Assembly (NCBI GenBank): GCA_965227035.1
Contig: OZ245724.1
Coordinates: 2,852,001-2,916,000, forward strand
Direction of reading: 5' to 3'
DNA: 64,000 nucleotides
DNA from: CBDDFQ01 sp965227035
GTDB lineage: Bacteria; Pseudomonadota; Gammaproteobacteria; Burkholderiales; Burkholderiaceae_C
Shown here: in pieces, positions 7,661-17,788 of the stretch
Layout of the letters: each line of letters begins with the position of its first letter
Position numbering within the stretch: position 1 is the stretch's first letter
The notes under the pieces: generated by a model
The model's input: only the letters and a program-made list of their open reading frames with translations
What the model was told of the DNA's origin: nothing
Database searches by the model: none
Made by a program: the position numbers and the translations under genes

Positions 7661-9322
7661 ATGCAACTGACACTCTGGACTTACGAAGGCCCCCCGCATG
7701 TGGGTGCAATGCGCGTGGCCACGGCAATGACCGACGTGCACTACGTGCTGCATGCGCCTCAGGGCGACACCTACGCGGATCTGCTTTTCACGATGATCGA
7801 GCGCCTGCCGCGTCGGCCACCGGTCACGTACACCACATTCCAGGCACGCGATCTTGGCGGCGATACCGCGCAGCTGTTCAAGGACGCTGCACAACACGCA
7901 TTCGATCGATTCAAACCCAATGCCATGCTGGTCGGCGCCTCCTGCACCGCCGAGTTGATTCAGGACGACCCGGGCGGCCTGGCTCGCTCGATGAATCTCC
8001 CGGTGCCGGTCATCGCGCTTGAACTGCCTTCCTACCAGCGCAAAGAAAACTGGGGCGCGTCGGAAACGTTTTATCAACTGGTCCGCGCAATGGCGGGGCC
8101 GAGCGTGCCTGCGCCAGGCACGGTGCGCGCACCTCGACCGGCGGATCAGGCGCCGCGCTGCAACATCCTCGGACCGAGCGCGCTGGGCTTCAGGCACCGC
8201 GACGACCTGACCGAAATCAGCAAGCTGCTCGAAGGCCTGGGTATCGAGATCAACGTCGTGGCGCCGCTCAATGCCTGCGCTGACGATTTGCGGCACCTTG
8301 GCGAGGCCGACTTCAACGTCGTGCTGTATCCGGAGATCGGCGCACTCGCCGCGCAATGGCTGCAGCGCAGTTTCGGCCAGCCATCGACCCGCACGATTCC
8401 GATCGGCGAAGGCGCGACACGCGACTTCATCGCCGAGGTGGCACAACTGGCGGGCGTCGATCCGACCGCTTACCTCGACGCGGCTACCTCGCGTTCGCGC
8501 TGGTACGCGCGTTCGGTCGATTCCACTTATCTCACCGGCAAGCGCGTCTTCATTTTTGGCGATGCAACCCATGCCGTTGCTGCGGCCCGCGTAGCGTCGA
8601 CCGAGCTCGGCTTCAAAGTGGTCGGACTGGGCACTTACAGCCGCGAATTCGCACGCGAAATCCGCGCGGCAGCAGAAATCTACGGTGCCGAGGCACTCAT
8701 CAGCGACGACTATCTGGAGATAGAAGAAGCGATTGCTTCATTGCAGCCTGAGCTGGTGCTCGGCACGCAAATGGAACGCCATATTGCGAAGCGTCTCGGC
8801 GTGCCTTGCGCGGTGATCTCGGCGCCCGTGCATGTGCAGGATTTCCCGGCACGTTACTCGCCGCAGATGGGCTTCGAAGGCGCCAGCGTGCTGTTCGACA
8901 CCTGGGTGCATCCCCTGATGATGGGACTCGAAGAACATCTGATCGGCATGTTCCGTGGCGACTTCGAATTCCACGAAGACGCGGCACCGTCGCACCTCGG
9001 TGGCCAGCCGGTCGATCGGCTTGCCACTTCAGCCGCCGCTCCAATTGCAGCCGCCGCTGCAGATTCGATCAAGGTAGCCGTAGAACCCATTGAGATCCGC
9101 GTGGCCGATGCGGTCGGCGCGGCGCACCCACACAACGGAGAAAGTCCACCAGCCGCGATCCCGGCCACGTGGGCCCCAGACGCGGAGAAGGAGCTTCGAA
9201 AGATTCCTTTCTTCGTGCGCGGCAAGGCACGCCGCAACACCGAGCTCTACGCACATGACCATAGCGTGGCGGTGATAACCGTGGAGACTCTGTATGACGC
9301 AAAAGCGCATTTCAGCCACTGA
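7661..9322 (+). CDS. bchB: Dark-operative protochlorophyllide reductase subunit BchB
   Basis: Partner of BchN in the NB catalytic component; 553 residues. It starts MQLTLWTYEG and carries Asp36 (QGDTYAD), the unusual aspartate ligand of the NB [4Fe-4S] cluster known from Rhodobacter. The C-terminal domain of about 50 residues (EKELRKIPFFVRGKARRN onward) is the conserved substrate-proximal tail. An Ala-rich linker of about 70 residues precedes it. The ATG at 7661 was chosen over an upstream in-frame ATG at 7595, which lies inside bchN. The last 29 bases overlap bchH. Confidence 0.96.
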   Translation: MQLTLWTYEGPPHVGAMRVATAMTDVHYVLHAPQGDTYADLLFTMIERLPRRPPVTYTTFQARDLGGDTAQLFKDAAQHAFDRFKPNAMLVGASCTAELIQDDPGGLARSMNLPVPVIALELPSYQRKENWGASETFYQLVRAMAGPSVPAPGTVRAPRPADQAPRCNILGPSALGFRHRDDLTEISKLLEGLGIEINVVAPLNACADDLRHLGEADFNVVLYPEIGALAAQWLQRSFGQPSTRTIPIGEGATRDFIAEVAQLAGVDPTAYLDAATSRSRWYARSVDSTYLTGKRVFIFGDATHAVAAARVASTELGFKVVGLGTYSREFAREIRAAAEIYGAEALISDDYLEIEEAIASLQPELVLGTQMERHIAKRLGVPCAVISAPVHVQDFPARYSPQMGFEGASVLFDTWVHPLMMGLEEHLIGMFRGDFEFHEDAAPSHLGGQPVDRLATSAAAPIAAAAADSIKVAVEPIEIRVADAVGAAHPHNGESPPAAIPATWAPDAEKELRKIPFFVRGKARRNTELYAHDHSVAVITVETLYDAKAHFSH

Positions 9323-12300
9323 GCACAACACACCCATGCGGGTGGTCATCGTGACGATGGACAGCCATCTCGCGAGTGCCACCGGAAGAGCCAACGCCGC
9401 CCTTGCACTGTCGATGCCGGGCCTCACGCTTACCGCACACGCCGCCGCCGAATGGGGCGACGACCCGGCCGCCCTCGAGCGCTGCCGCAACGACATTGCC
9501 CGTGCCGACATCGTGATCGCCACGATGCTGTTCCTGGAAGATCACTTCATCCCGATCCTGCCTGCACTGAAGGCACGACGCGACCACTGCGATGCGATGG
9601 TTTGCGCCATGTCCGCAGGCGAGGTGACCAAGCTCACGCGCATGGGCAAGTTCGACATGTCCGCGCCCGCTACAGGCGCGATGGCCTTCCTCAAGCGGCT
9701 TCGCAGCAAGCCCGAAGCCAAGAGCGAGGACGGCCGCGTGAAGACCGGTGCACGTGCCACCGCCGGCGCGCAGCAGATGAAGATGCTGCGCCAGTTGCCG
9801 AAGATCCTTCGCTTCATTCCCGGCACCGCGCAAGACGTGCGAGCCTACTTTCTCACCCTGCAGTACTGGCTAGCCGGATCGCAGGAAAACATCGCCAACA
9901 TGGTTCACTTTCTGGTGGATCGCTATGCGCAGGGCGCTCGCAAGGACCTTCGCGGCCTGTCCGCCACAAGCCAGCCAGTCGAGTACCCGGAAATCGGCGT
10001 GTACCACCCGAAGATGGAAGACCCGCGCGCCGTCGGCCGGATGGCTCACACCGTCGTTGCTTTGCCCTCCTTCGCGGTCATGGGCAAGCGCGGCACCGTC
10101 GGCCTGCTGTTGATGCGCTCTTACCTGCTGGCCGGCAATGCCGACCACTACAACGGCGTGATCACGGCGCTGGAAGCGCGCGGCCTTCGTGTGATTCCTG
10201 CATTCGCGACCGGCCTCGACCAGCGCCCCGCCATCGACGCGTTCTTCTACAGCGAGGGCCGCCCGGCCATCGACGCACTGGTCTCGCTTACCGGTTTCTC
10301 GCTGGTGGGTGGACCGGCCTATAACGATGCCAAGGCAGCCGAAGACGTGCTGGCCAATCTCGATGTGCCCTATCTCGCGGTGCACCCGGTCGAGTTCCAG
10401 ACGCTCGATCAGTGGGGCGGCTCACAGCGCGGACTGCTGCCTGTGGAGTCGACCATCATGGTTGCGATTCCCGAGCTCGACGGCGCAACTGGCTCCATGG
10501 TGTTCGGCGGACGCGGCAGTGCGCAGCACATCGCCTGCACCGGCTGCTCGCATGCCTGCAAGTTCGAGAACACGGTCGATACGCACGACATGCACAGCTG
10601 CATCGAGCGCGCCGACACGCTGGCCGCACGGGTCGGCAAGCTGGTCGACCTCAGACGCTCGGAACGAGCCGAACGCAGAGTGGCTGCAGTCGTCTTCAAC
10701 TTCCCGCCAAACGCAGGCGCAACCGGTACCGCAGCCTTCCTGTCGGTGTTCGAATCGCTGTTCAACGTGATGACTGCGATGGCGCGCGAGGGCTACACGG
10801 TAGACATGCCGGCGAGCGTCGACGATCTGCGCGAACGCATCATCACCGGCAACGCCGCGCAGTACGGCGCGATGGCCAACGTACACACACGCATTCCGGC
10901 AGACGACCATGTGCGCCGCGAACGACACCTCAAGGAAATCGAGGCGCAGTGGGGCCCGGCCCCAGGCAAGCAGCAGAGCGACGGCGGCAGCATCTTCGTG
11001 CTCGGAGCCCGCTTCGGCAACGTCTTCGTCGGCATCCAGCCTGCCTTTGGCTACGAAGGCGACCCGATGCGGCTGCTGTTCGAAAAAGGCTTCGCACCTA
11101 CGCACGCGTTCTCGGCCTTCTATCGCTGGCTGCGGGAAGACTTCAATGCCCACGCTGTGCTGCACTTCGGCACGCACGGCGCTCTCGAATTCATGCCTGG
11201 CAAGCAGACCGGCATGTCGGCCACCTGCTGGCCCGACCGGCTCATCGGCGACCTGCCGAACCTGTATCTCTATGCCTCGAACAATCCGTCCGAAGGCACG
11301 ATCGCGAAGCGGCGCGCCGCAGCCACTCTGATCAGCTACCTCACGCCGCCGGTTGCACAGGCCGGTTTGTACAAGGGCCTGGTCGACCTCAAGGACATGC
11401 TGGAGCGGTATCGCAGCCTGGAGCCCGATGCAGGGCCAGAGCGCGACGAACTGGGCGTGATGATCCAGGCGCAGGCCGCCGAGCTCGACCTGGCCGAGCC
11501 CAACCCACTTTGGAACGACGAAGCCGCGACACGCATTGCAAGGCTGAACGACGAAGTGCTCGAGGTCGAGTACACGCTCATTCCTTACGGCCTGCATGTG
11601 GTGGGCCAGGCGCCAAGCGATTCGGAACGCGTCGACCTGCTTTTATCCTGCGCTGAAGCCTCGCACAGCATGAAGCCGGACCGCGCGCTGATCGAAGCAG
11701 TTGTGGCCGGCCGACTTTTGGAGGCGCTGGATGCGGCCAAAAAAGTTGACGCATCGGACACAGCCACGCAAGCGCTGCTGCAAGAGCTCGCTGGTATCGA
11801 CGCACTGATGGCGCAGGACAACGAAATCGACGGCGTGATACGCGCTCTCGACGGTCGATTCCTGCGGCCCGCACCGGGTGGCGATTTGCTGCGTACCCCG
11901 GCTATCCTGCCGACCGGTCGCAACCTGCATGGGTTCGATCCGTTTCGTATTCCCAGCCACTATGCGGTCAAGGATGGCGCACGGCAGGCGGACCGGCTGC
12001 TGGCCAAGCACATGGCCGACGGTCATGAGTTCCCGGAATCGATCGCGATGGTGCTGTGGGGCACCGACAACCTCAAGAGCGAAGGCGGCCCGATCGCGCA
12101 GGCGCTGTCGCTGATGGGCGCCAAGCCGCGCTTCGACAGCTACGGCCGACTGGCCGGTGCCGAGCTGATTCCACTCGAGCAGCTGGGCCGCCCGCGCGTC
12201 GACGTGATCATCACGCTCTCGGGTATTTTCCGGGACCTGCTGCCGCTGCAGATCAAGCTGCTGGCCGAAGCCGCCTACATGGCAGCGAGCGCGGACGAGC

Positions 12301-13139
12301 CGCTCGATCGGAACTTCACCCGCAAGCATGCGCTGGCCTACGTGGCCGAGCATGGCGGCGACCTGGAGACCGCCTCGCTGCGAGTCTTCGGCAACGCAGA
12401 AGGCGCGTATGGCTCCAACGTCAACAGCCTCATCGACAACAGTCGCTGGGAAGACGGCGACGAACTGGCCGAGACCTACAGCCGGCGCAAGGGCTTCGCG
12501 TATGGCCGTGCGGGTCGACCGGCACAGCAGTCGCACCTGTTGCAGAGCGTGCTGGCGAATGTTCAGCTGGCCTACCAGAACCTCGACTCGGTCGAACTCG
12601 GCGTGACCACGGTAGACACCTACTTCGACACCCTCGGCGGCATCAGCCGCGCGATCGGCCGCGCCAAATCGACGCGCGACGGCAAAGGCGCTGCCATGCC
12701 CCCGGTCTATATCGGCGATCAGACCCGTGACGCCGGAGGCGGCGGCACGGTGCGCACCCTATCCGACCAGATGGCGCTGGAAACACGCACCCGCATGCTC
12801 AACCCGAAGTGGTACGAGGGCATGCTCAAGCACGGCTACGAAGGCGTGCGCCAGATCGAAGTACACGTGACCAACACCATGGGCTGGTCGGCAACGACCG
12901 GTCAAGTGGAACCCTGGGTGTACGAAAAACTTAGCGAGACGTTCATGCTCGATCCCGAAATGCGCGACCGTCTGGCCCGGTTGAATCCGACCGCCTCGGC
13001 GCGTGTTGCCAACCGGTTGATCGAAGCGTCCGAACGCAAATTCTGGAATCCGGACGCGGCGATGCTCGCCGCGTTGCGTCGGGCTGGCGAAGAGCTCGAA
13101 GACAGGCTCGAAGGCGTTTTTGAAGGAGCTCTAGCATGA
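9294..13139 (+). CDS. bchH: Magnesium chelatase subunit H
   Basis: The large (1281-residue) porphyrin-binding subunit of Mg-chelatase, which with BchI and BchD inserts Mg into protoporphyrin IX. It belongs to the CobN/BchH family, with the conserved core HFGTHGALEFMPGKQ near residue 620. The start at 9294 is preceded by GGAG at 7 bases. A second in-frame ATG (9336, MRVVIVTMD) would also match homologues, so the first 14 residues are uncertain. bchI and bchD are not in this window. The stop overlaps the bchL start (ATGA). Confidence 0.97.
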   Translation: MTQKRISATEHNTPMRVVIVTMDSHLASATGRANAALALSMPGLTLTAHAAAEWGDDPAALERCRNDIARADIVIATMLFLEDHFIPILPALKARRDHCDAMVCAMSAGEVTKLTRMGKFDMSAPATGAMAFLKRLRSKPEAKSEDGRVKTGARATAGAQQMKMLRQLPKILRFIPGTAQDVRAYFLTLQYWLAGSQENIANMVHFLVDRYAQGARKDLRGLSATSQPVEYPEIGVYHPKMEDPRAVGRMAHTVVALPSFAVMGKRGTVGLLLMRSYLLAGNADHYNGVITALEARGLRVIPAFATGLDQRPAIDAFFYSEGRPAIDALVSLTGFSLVGGPAYNDAKAAEDVLANLDVPYLAVHPVEFQTLDQWGGSQRGLLPVESTIMVAIPELDGATGSMVFGGRGSAQHIACTGCSHACKFENTVDTHDMHSCIERADTLAARVGKLVDLRRSERAERRVAAVVFNFPPNAGATGTAAFLSVFESLFNVMTAMAREGYTVDMPASVDDLRERIITGNAAQYGAMANVHTRIPADDHVRRERHLKEIEAQWGPAPGKQQSDGGSIFVLGARFGNVFVGIQPAFGYEGDPMRLLFEKGFAPTHAFSAFYRWLREDFNAHAVLHFGTHGALEFMPGKQTGMSATCWPDRLIGDLPNLYLYASNNPSEGTIAKRRAAATLISYLTPPVAQAGLYKGLVDLKDMLERYRSLEPDAGPERDELGVMIQAQAAELDLAEPNPLWNDEAATRIARLNDEVLEVEYTLIPYGLHVVGQAPSDSERVDLLLSCAEASHSMKPDRALIEAVVAGRLLEALDAAKKVDASDTATQALLQELAGIDALMAQDNEIDGVIRALDGRFLRPAPGGDLLRTPAILPTGRNLHGFDPFRIPSHYAVKDGARQADRLLAKHMADGHEFPESIAMVLWGTDNLKSEGGPIAQALSLMGAKPRFDSYGRLAGAELIPLEQLGRPRVDVIITLSGIFRDLLPLQIKLLAEAAYMAASADEPLDRNFTRKHALAYVAEHGGDLETASLRVFGNAEGAYGSNVNSLIDNSRWEDGDELAETYSRRKGFAYGRAGRPAQQSHLLQSVLANVQLAYQNLDSVELGVTTVDTYFDTLGGISRAIGRAKSTRDGKGAAMPPVYIGDQTRDAGGGGTVRTLSDQMALETRTRMLNPKWYEGMLKHGYEGVRQIEVHVTNTMGWSATTGQVEPWVYEKLSETFMLDPEMRDRLARLNPTASARVANRLIEASERKFWNPDAAMLAALRRAGEELEDRLEGVFEGALA

Positions 13140-14059
13140 GTGTCACCACCGTTCCATTCCCGGACATCAAGAGTCCGGGCCTGCGCAAGAACCTGCGCCT
13201 AGACGGCGAGGGCAGCGTGCAAGTTGCGCTCGACGAGAACGTCAAGATCGGCAACGCGAAAGTGTTCGCCATCTACGGCAAGGGGGGCATCGGCAAGAGC
13301 ACTACCTCAAGCAACCTCTCGGCCGCATTCTCGAAAATGGGCAAACGCGTGCTGCAGATCGGCTGCGACCCGAAGCACGATTCCACCTTCACGCTGACGA
13401 AGAAGATGCTTCCGACCGTCATCGACGTGCTGGAGACGGTCGACTTTCACGCCGAGGAACTGCGCATCGAAGACTTTGTCTTCCCGGGCTACAACGGCGT
13501 GATGTGCGTCGAGGCCGGCGGCCCGCCCGCAGGCACCGGTTGTGGCGGCTACGTGGTTGGTCAGACCGTAAAGCTCCTGAAAGAGCACCACCTGCTCGAA
13601 GACACCGACGTGGTGATTTTCGACGTGCTGGGCGACGTGGTTTGCGGCGGCTTTGCAGCGCCGCTTCAGCATGCCGACCGCGCACTCATCGTCACGGCCA
13701 ACGACTTCGACTCGATCTTCGCGATGAACCGGATCGTCCAGGCGATCGGTGCCAAGGCGAAGAACTACAACGTGCGACTGGGAGGCGTGATTGCCAACCG
13801 CAGCACCGAGACCGACCAGATCGACAAGTACAACGACAAGATCGGTCTGAAGCTGGCGGCGCACTTCCCGGATCTCGATGTCATCCGCCGCAGCCGCCTT
13901 AAAAAATCGACGCTGTTCGAGATGGAGTCTTCGCCCGAACTCGAACTGGTGCTCAAAGAGTACATGCGGCTGGCCGCATCGCTCTGGCTCGGCACCGAGC
14001 CCCTGAACGCGGTACCCATGAAAGACCGCGACATCTTCGACCTACTGGGATTCGACTAA
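13136..14059 (+). CDS. bchL: Dark-operative protochlorophyllide reductase iron protein BchL
   Basis: NifH-like ATPase (307 residues) that delivers electrons to BchNB. The P-loop GKGGIGKS is at residues 48-55. The bridging [4Fe-4S] cysteines lie in GTGCGG and DVVCGGF. It starts at the ATG at 13136, preceded by AAGGAG with 7-base spacing, and overlaps the bchH stop. It is distinguished from the paralogue BchX (31367) by the N-terminus, by sequence and by this bchB-H-L-M context. Confidence 0.97.
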   Translation: MSVTTVPFPDIKSPGLRKNLRLDGEGSVQVALDENVKIGNAKVFAIYGKGGIGKSTTSSNLSAAFSKMGKRVLQIGCDPKHDSTFTLTKKMLPTVIDVLETVDFHAEELRIEDFVFPGYNGVMCVEAGGPPAGTGCGGYVVGQTVKLLKEHHLLEDTDVVIFDVLGDVVCGGFAAPLQHADRALIVTANDFDSIFAMNRIVQAIGAKAKNYNVRLGGVIANRSTETDQIDKYNDKIGLKLAAHFPDLDVIRRSRLKKSTLFEMESSPELELVLKEYMRLAASLWLGTEPLNAVPMKDRDIFDLLGFD

Positions 14060-14772
14060 TGACCCAACTAAGCTACCAGGAACGTCGCGGAAAGATCGAA
14101 ACGTATTTCGATCGCACCGCTGTGCAGGCGTGGGCGCGCCTGACCTCCGACGCGCCGGTCGGCCGCGTCCGCGCCTCGGTGCGCGCCGGCCGCGACCGCA
14201 TGCGCAATCAGCTCTTGTCGTGGCTGCCCGAAGACCTGCACGGAGCTCGTGTGCTCGACGCGGGCTGCGGCACGGGTGCACTGGCGGTCGAAGCGGCACG
14301 TCGTGGCGCGCGAGTCGTCGCCATCGACCTCTCGCCCACGCTGGTCGATCTGGCCAGACAGCGACAGCCTGCTGCGCTGCAGTCGGGTCTCGAGCGCGGC
14401 AGCATCGACTTCCGGGCCGGCGACATGCTCGACCCCGCCCTCGGTCACTTCGACTTCGTGGTGGGCATGGACTCGCTCATTCACTACCGCACCGATGACG
14501 CGGTTCGCGTGCTGTCCGGGCTTGCCCAGCGCACCGGCACCGCCGTGCTGTTCACCTATGCACCGAGCAACCCCGCGCTGATCGCTTTTCGCGCAGTCGG
14601 CAGGCTTTTTCCGAGCAGCAACCGCGCGCCCTGGATCGAGCCGGTCGCCGGCAGTGCGCTTTACCGCCTGATCGCCGCAGAGCCGCAGTTGCAGCACTGG
14701 CAACCCGGCCGCACCGAGCGCATCTCGAGCGGCTTCTACACCTCGCAAGCTCTGGAGCTGGTGAAAAAATGA
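14059..14772 (+). CDS. bchM: Mg-protoporphyrin IX methyltransferase
   Basis: SAM-dependent methyltransferase (237 residues) that esterifies the ring C propionate of Mg-protoporphyrin IX, giving the substrate of AcsF. SAM motif I VLDAGCGTGA is at residues 65-74. The start shares one base with the bchL stop (TAATG), and the 3' end overlaps lhaA by four bases, so translation is probably coupled along the run. Confidence 0.95.
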   Translation: MTQLSYQERRGKIETYFDRTAVQAWARLTSDAPVGRVRASVRAGRDRMRNQLLSWLPEDLHGARVLDAGCGTGALAVEAARRGARVVAIDLSPTLVDLARQRQPAALQSGLERGSIDFRAGDMLDPALGHFDFVVGMDSLIHYRTDDAVRVLSGLAQRTGTAVLFTYAPSNPALIAFRAVGRLFPSSNRAPWIEPVAGSALYRLIAAEPQLQHWQPGRTERISSGFYTSQALELVKK

Positions 14773-16235
14773 ACCCCGTCGCCCGCCTCAACAACGGTCT
14801 CGCCGCGCAGTGGGCGCGGGTCGCAACCAGATTCCTGCCCTTCGCGGATGTCGCCACACGCGAGCTTCCGCTGAGCCGCCTCTTGCGCCTGTCGCTGTTC
14901 CAGGTGACGGTCGGCATGGCCTTCGCGCTGCTGAACGGCACGCTCAACCGCGTGATGATCGTCGAGCTCAACGTGCCGGCCTGGCTGGTGTCGCTGATGG
15001 TCGCGCTGCCGCTGGTGTTCGCGCCGTTCCGTGCATTGGTCGGCTTTCGCTCCGACAACCATCTCTCCGCACTCGGCTGGAAGCGCGTGCCTTACATCTG
15101 GATCGGCACGCTGCTGCAATTCGGCGGGCTGGCGATCATGCCGTTTGCACTCATCGTGCTTTCGGGCGATGCGAACGGCCCGGCCATCTACGGACAGATA
15201 GGAGCTGCGATTGCATTCCTGCTGGTCGGTGCCGGTATGCACACCACGCAAACCGCTGGCCTTGCGCTCGCGACCGACCTCGCGACCCCGGAAAACCGTC
15301 CACGCGTAGTGGCGCTCTTCTACGTGATGCTGCTGGTCGGCACGATGGTGAGCGCGCTCGGCTTCGGCGCTCTGCTCACGACGTTTCACCAGATCAAGCT
15401 GATCCAGGTGATACAGGGTGCCGCCCTGCTGACGATGGTCCTCAACATCGTGGCGTTGTGGAAGCAGGAAGCGCGCAACCCTCAGCGCACCGCGCGCACG
15501 GCAGGCGAGGCGCGTCCCTCGTTCAGCGAATCGTGGCGCGTATTCGCCCGCAGCGGCCAGGTCATGCGCCTTCTGGTGACCGTAGGTCTGGGCAGTGCGG
15601 CTTTCAGCATGCAGGACATCCTGCTCGAACCCTACGGCGGGCAGATCCTCGGCATGGCCGTGGCGGCCACGACCACCCTTACCGCGATGATTGCCTGCGG
15701 CGCACTTGCCGCGTTCGTGCTGGCCGCTCGCTGGTTCCACCACGGCGGCGACGAGCACCGGCTGGCCGCCCTCGGTGTGCTGATTGGCATCTTCGCGTTC
15801 GCGGGTGTGATCTTCGCGTACCCATTGAACTCACCGTTGCTTTTCCGTATTGGCGCAGCGCTCATCGGCTTCGGCGGGGGACTGTTCTCGGTTGCCACGC
15901 TGACCGCAGCGATGAATCTGGAAATTTACGGACGCAACGGCCTGGCGCTCGGGGTCTGGGGTGCCGTGCAGGCATCGGCCACGGGTCTGGCCATCGGCGT
16001 CGGCGGCGCGCTGCGCGATGGCGTCTCCTACGTTGCAACGCATGGCGTGCTGGGCCCGGCGGTCACTGGACCGGCCATTGGGTACAGCACCGTGTACTAC
16101 CTGGAAATCGTGCTGCTGTTCGCCACGCTCATCGCCATCGGCCCGCTGGTGAGCAGACGACGCCAGCTACCCGGCCAGACCAGGAGTTCTGCAGGTGGGC
16201 CGGGCAAGTTCGGCCTCGCAGAGTTTCCCGGCTGA
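14769..16235 (+). CDS. lhaA: LH1 assembly protein LhaA (PucC family)
   Basis: A 488-residue membrane protein with about twelve segments. The conserved loop GFRSDN...LGWKRVPYIWIG is visible near residues 90-115. It belongs to the BCD/PucC carrier family. Its position between bchM and puhA is the classical one for LhaA, which helps LH1 assemble around the reaction centre. The start overlaps the bchM stop. The tail after the last helix is polar (about 25 residues). Confidence 0.93.
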   Translation: MNPVARLNNGLAAQWARVATRFLPFADVATRELPLSRLLRLSLFQVTVGMAFALLNGTLNRVMIVELNVPAWLVSLMVALPLVFAPFRALVGFRSDNHLSALGWKRVPYIWIGTLLQFGGLAIMPFALIVLSGDANGPAIYGQIGAAIAFLLVGAGMHTTQTAGLALATDLATPENRPRVVALFYVMLLVGTMVSALGFGALLTTFHQIKLIQVIQGAALLTMVLNIVALWKQEARNPQRTARTAGEARPSFSESWRVFARSGQVMRLLVTVGLGSAAFSMQDILLEPYGGQILGMAVAATTTLTAMIACGALAAFVLAARWFHHGGDEHRLAALGVLIGIFAFAGVIFAYPLNSPLLFRIGAALIGFGGGLFSVATLTAAMNLEIYGRNGLALGVWGAVQASATGLAIGVGGALRDGVSYVATHGVLGPAVTGPAIGYSTVYYLEIVLLFATLIAIGPLVSRRRQLPGQTRSSAGGPGKFGLAEFPG

Positions 16236-16304
16236 ACACAGCATGAATTCCAGTCAATCCGATCGAGTCAACCAAGTCACAAGTCGAGCTTAAGGAGATA
16301 CATC

Positions 16305-17075
16305 ATGGGAACCGGAGCAATCACAAGCTATATCGACGTGGCGCAAATCGCGCTCTACGTCTTCTGGGCATTCTTTGCAGGGCTCATCTACTACCTTCAC
16401 CGCGAGAACAAGCGCGAAGGCTACCCGCTGGAGTCGGAGCGTTCAGGCCACGTGACCGTGCAGGGTTTCCCTGCCATTCCCGAGCCCAAGACCTATCTGT
16501 TGCGCGATGGCCGCGAGGTGACTGTGCCCAACTATCAGCGGGACACCCGCGAGATTGCGGCCGCGCCTATCGGTGGCTTCCTCGGTGCACCGCTAGAGCC
16601 GATCGGCGATCCGATGCTGGCAGGCGTCGGTCCCGGATCGTGGGCCGAACGACCCGACATTCCAGACACCACGGTGGACAACGAGCCGCGTCTGGCTCCC
16701 TTGCGCGCGTCGCCCGGCTTCAGCGTCGCGACCGAAGATCCGAACCCGATCGGGCTGCCGGTGCTCGGCTTCGATGGTCAAGTGGCTGGCACGGTAACCG
16801 ACATCTGGGTGGACCGCTCCGAAATGCTGTTCCGATATCTGGAGCTGGCAGTGCCCGCCGAACCCGCGCCACGCCATGTTCTGCTGCCCATCAATTTCGC
16901 GCGCATCGACCGCGATCGTGTGCGGGTCCGCTCGATCCTCGCGTCGCAGTTCATCAACGTGCCGGTCACGCGACTTCCAGATGTGGTCACGATGCTGGAA
17001 GAAGAAAAAATCATGGCGTACTACGGCGCAGGCACTCTTTACGCGACGCCGGCACGCCAGGAGCCTCTGCTGTGA
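16305..17075 (+). CDS. puhA: Reaction-centre H subunit
   Basis: A 256-residue H subunit with one N-terminal membrane helix (about residues 10-30, ending YYLHRENKREGYPLE) and a cytoplasmic PRC-barrel domain (about 140-235) that caps the L/M core and shapes proton uptake to QB. It has the strongest SD of the operon (TAAGGAGAT, 7 bases before the ATG) after a 69-base gap from lhaA, which fits the high expression a structural subunit needs. Its stop overlaps puhB. Confidence 0.97.
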   Translation: MGTGAITSYIDVAQIALYVFWAFFAGLIYYLHRENKREGYPLESERSGHVTVQGFPAIPEPKTYLLRDGREVTVPNYQRDTREIAAAPIGGFLGAPLEPIGDPMLAGVGPGSWAERPDIPDTTVDNEPRLAPLRASPGFSVATEDPNPIGLPVLGFDGQVAGTVTDIWVDRSEMLFRYLELAVPAEPAPRHVLLPINFARIDRDRVRVRSILASQFINVPVTRLPDVVTMLEEEKIMAYYGAGTLYATPARQEPLL

Positions 17076-17773
17076 GCGACGACCACGAATTCGAGCCGGC
17101 GCACGGCCTGCCCGAAACCTTGCCTCGCACAGAGCGGATGCTGTGGCAGGGTGCGCCGGACTGGCGCATGCTTGCGCGCGACGCGCTGCACCTGCGCGGG
17201 CTCGCGATCTACTTCTCGGTACTCCTGGTTTGGCGCGGCGCCAACGCGCTGTCGAATGGCGGCACCGTGACGGACGCACTGATGTCGGTCGCGCTGCTCG
17301 CACCGCTGGCGGTGATGGCGCTGGCCACGCTGGCCACCCTCGCATGGCTGATGGCACGCACCACGGTCTACACGATCACCGACAGGCGCGTCGTGATGCG
17401 GGTCGGCATCGTGCTCACCATTACCTTCAACCTGCCCTACCGCGCCATCGCCGGTGCGTCGCTGCATACCCGCAAGGACGGCAGCGGCGACATTGCACTC
17501 GCACTCGAAGACGGCAAAAACCGCATCGCCTATGCGCATCTCTGGCCGCATGCACGCCCGTGGCGAGTCAAGCGCTCGGAGCCGATGCTGCGCTCGCTGC
17601 GCGATGCCCGTGCCGTGTCGACGATTCTGGCTGGTGCACTCGCCGAAGCCGCAGGTCAGCCGCGCCAGAGCTTCGCTAGCGCCGTGCCCAACGCCACCAT
17701 CACCGCCACCCCGACGCCGCCGAGCGAGCGCGAGCGCGAACGCAGCGCAGGCGCGGGCGCCTTGCCGGCCTGA
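17072..17773 (+). CDS. puhB: Photosynthetic complex assembly protein PuhB
   Basis: A 233-residue membrane protein with a PH-like domain (about 90-170: TTVYTITDRRVVMRVG) and a few hydrophobic segments. PuhB is known to help reaction-centre and LH1 assembly. I take the GTG at 17072, which overlaps the puhA TGA, as the start; the frame is open well upstream but lies inside puhA. The last 40 residues are low-complexity (Thr/Pro then Arg/Glu rich). Confidence 0.9.
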   Translation: MSDDHEFEPAHGLPETLPRTERMLWQGAPDWRMLARDALHLRGLAIYFSVLLVWRGANALSNGGTVTDALMSVALLAPLAVMALATLATLAWLMARTTVYTITDRRVVMRVGIVLTITFNLPYRAIAGASLHTRKDGSGDIALALEDGKNRIAYAHLWPHARPWRVKRSEPMLRSLRDARAVSTILAGALAEAAGQPRQSFASAVPNATITATPTPPSERERERSAGAGALPA

Positions 17774-17788
17774 TCAGGAGAACTCCTC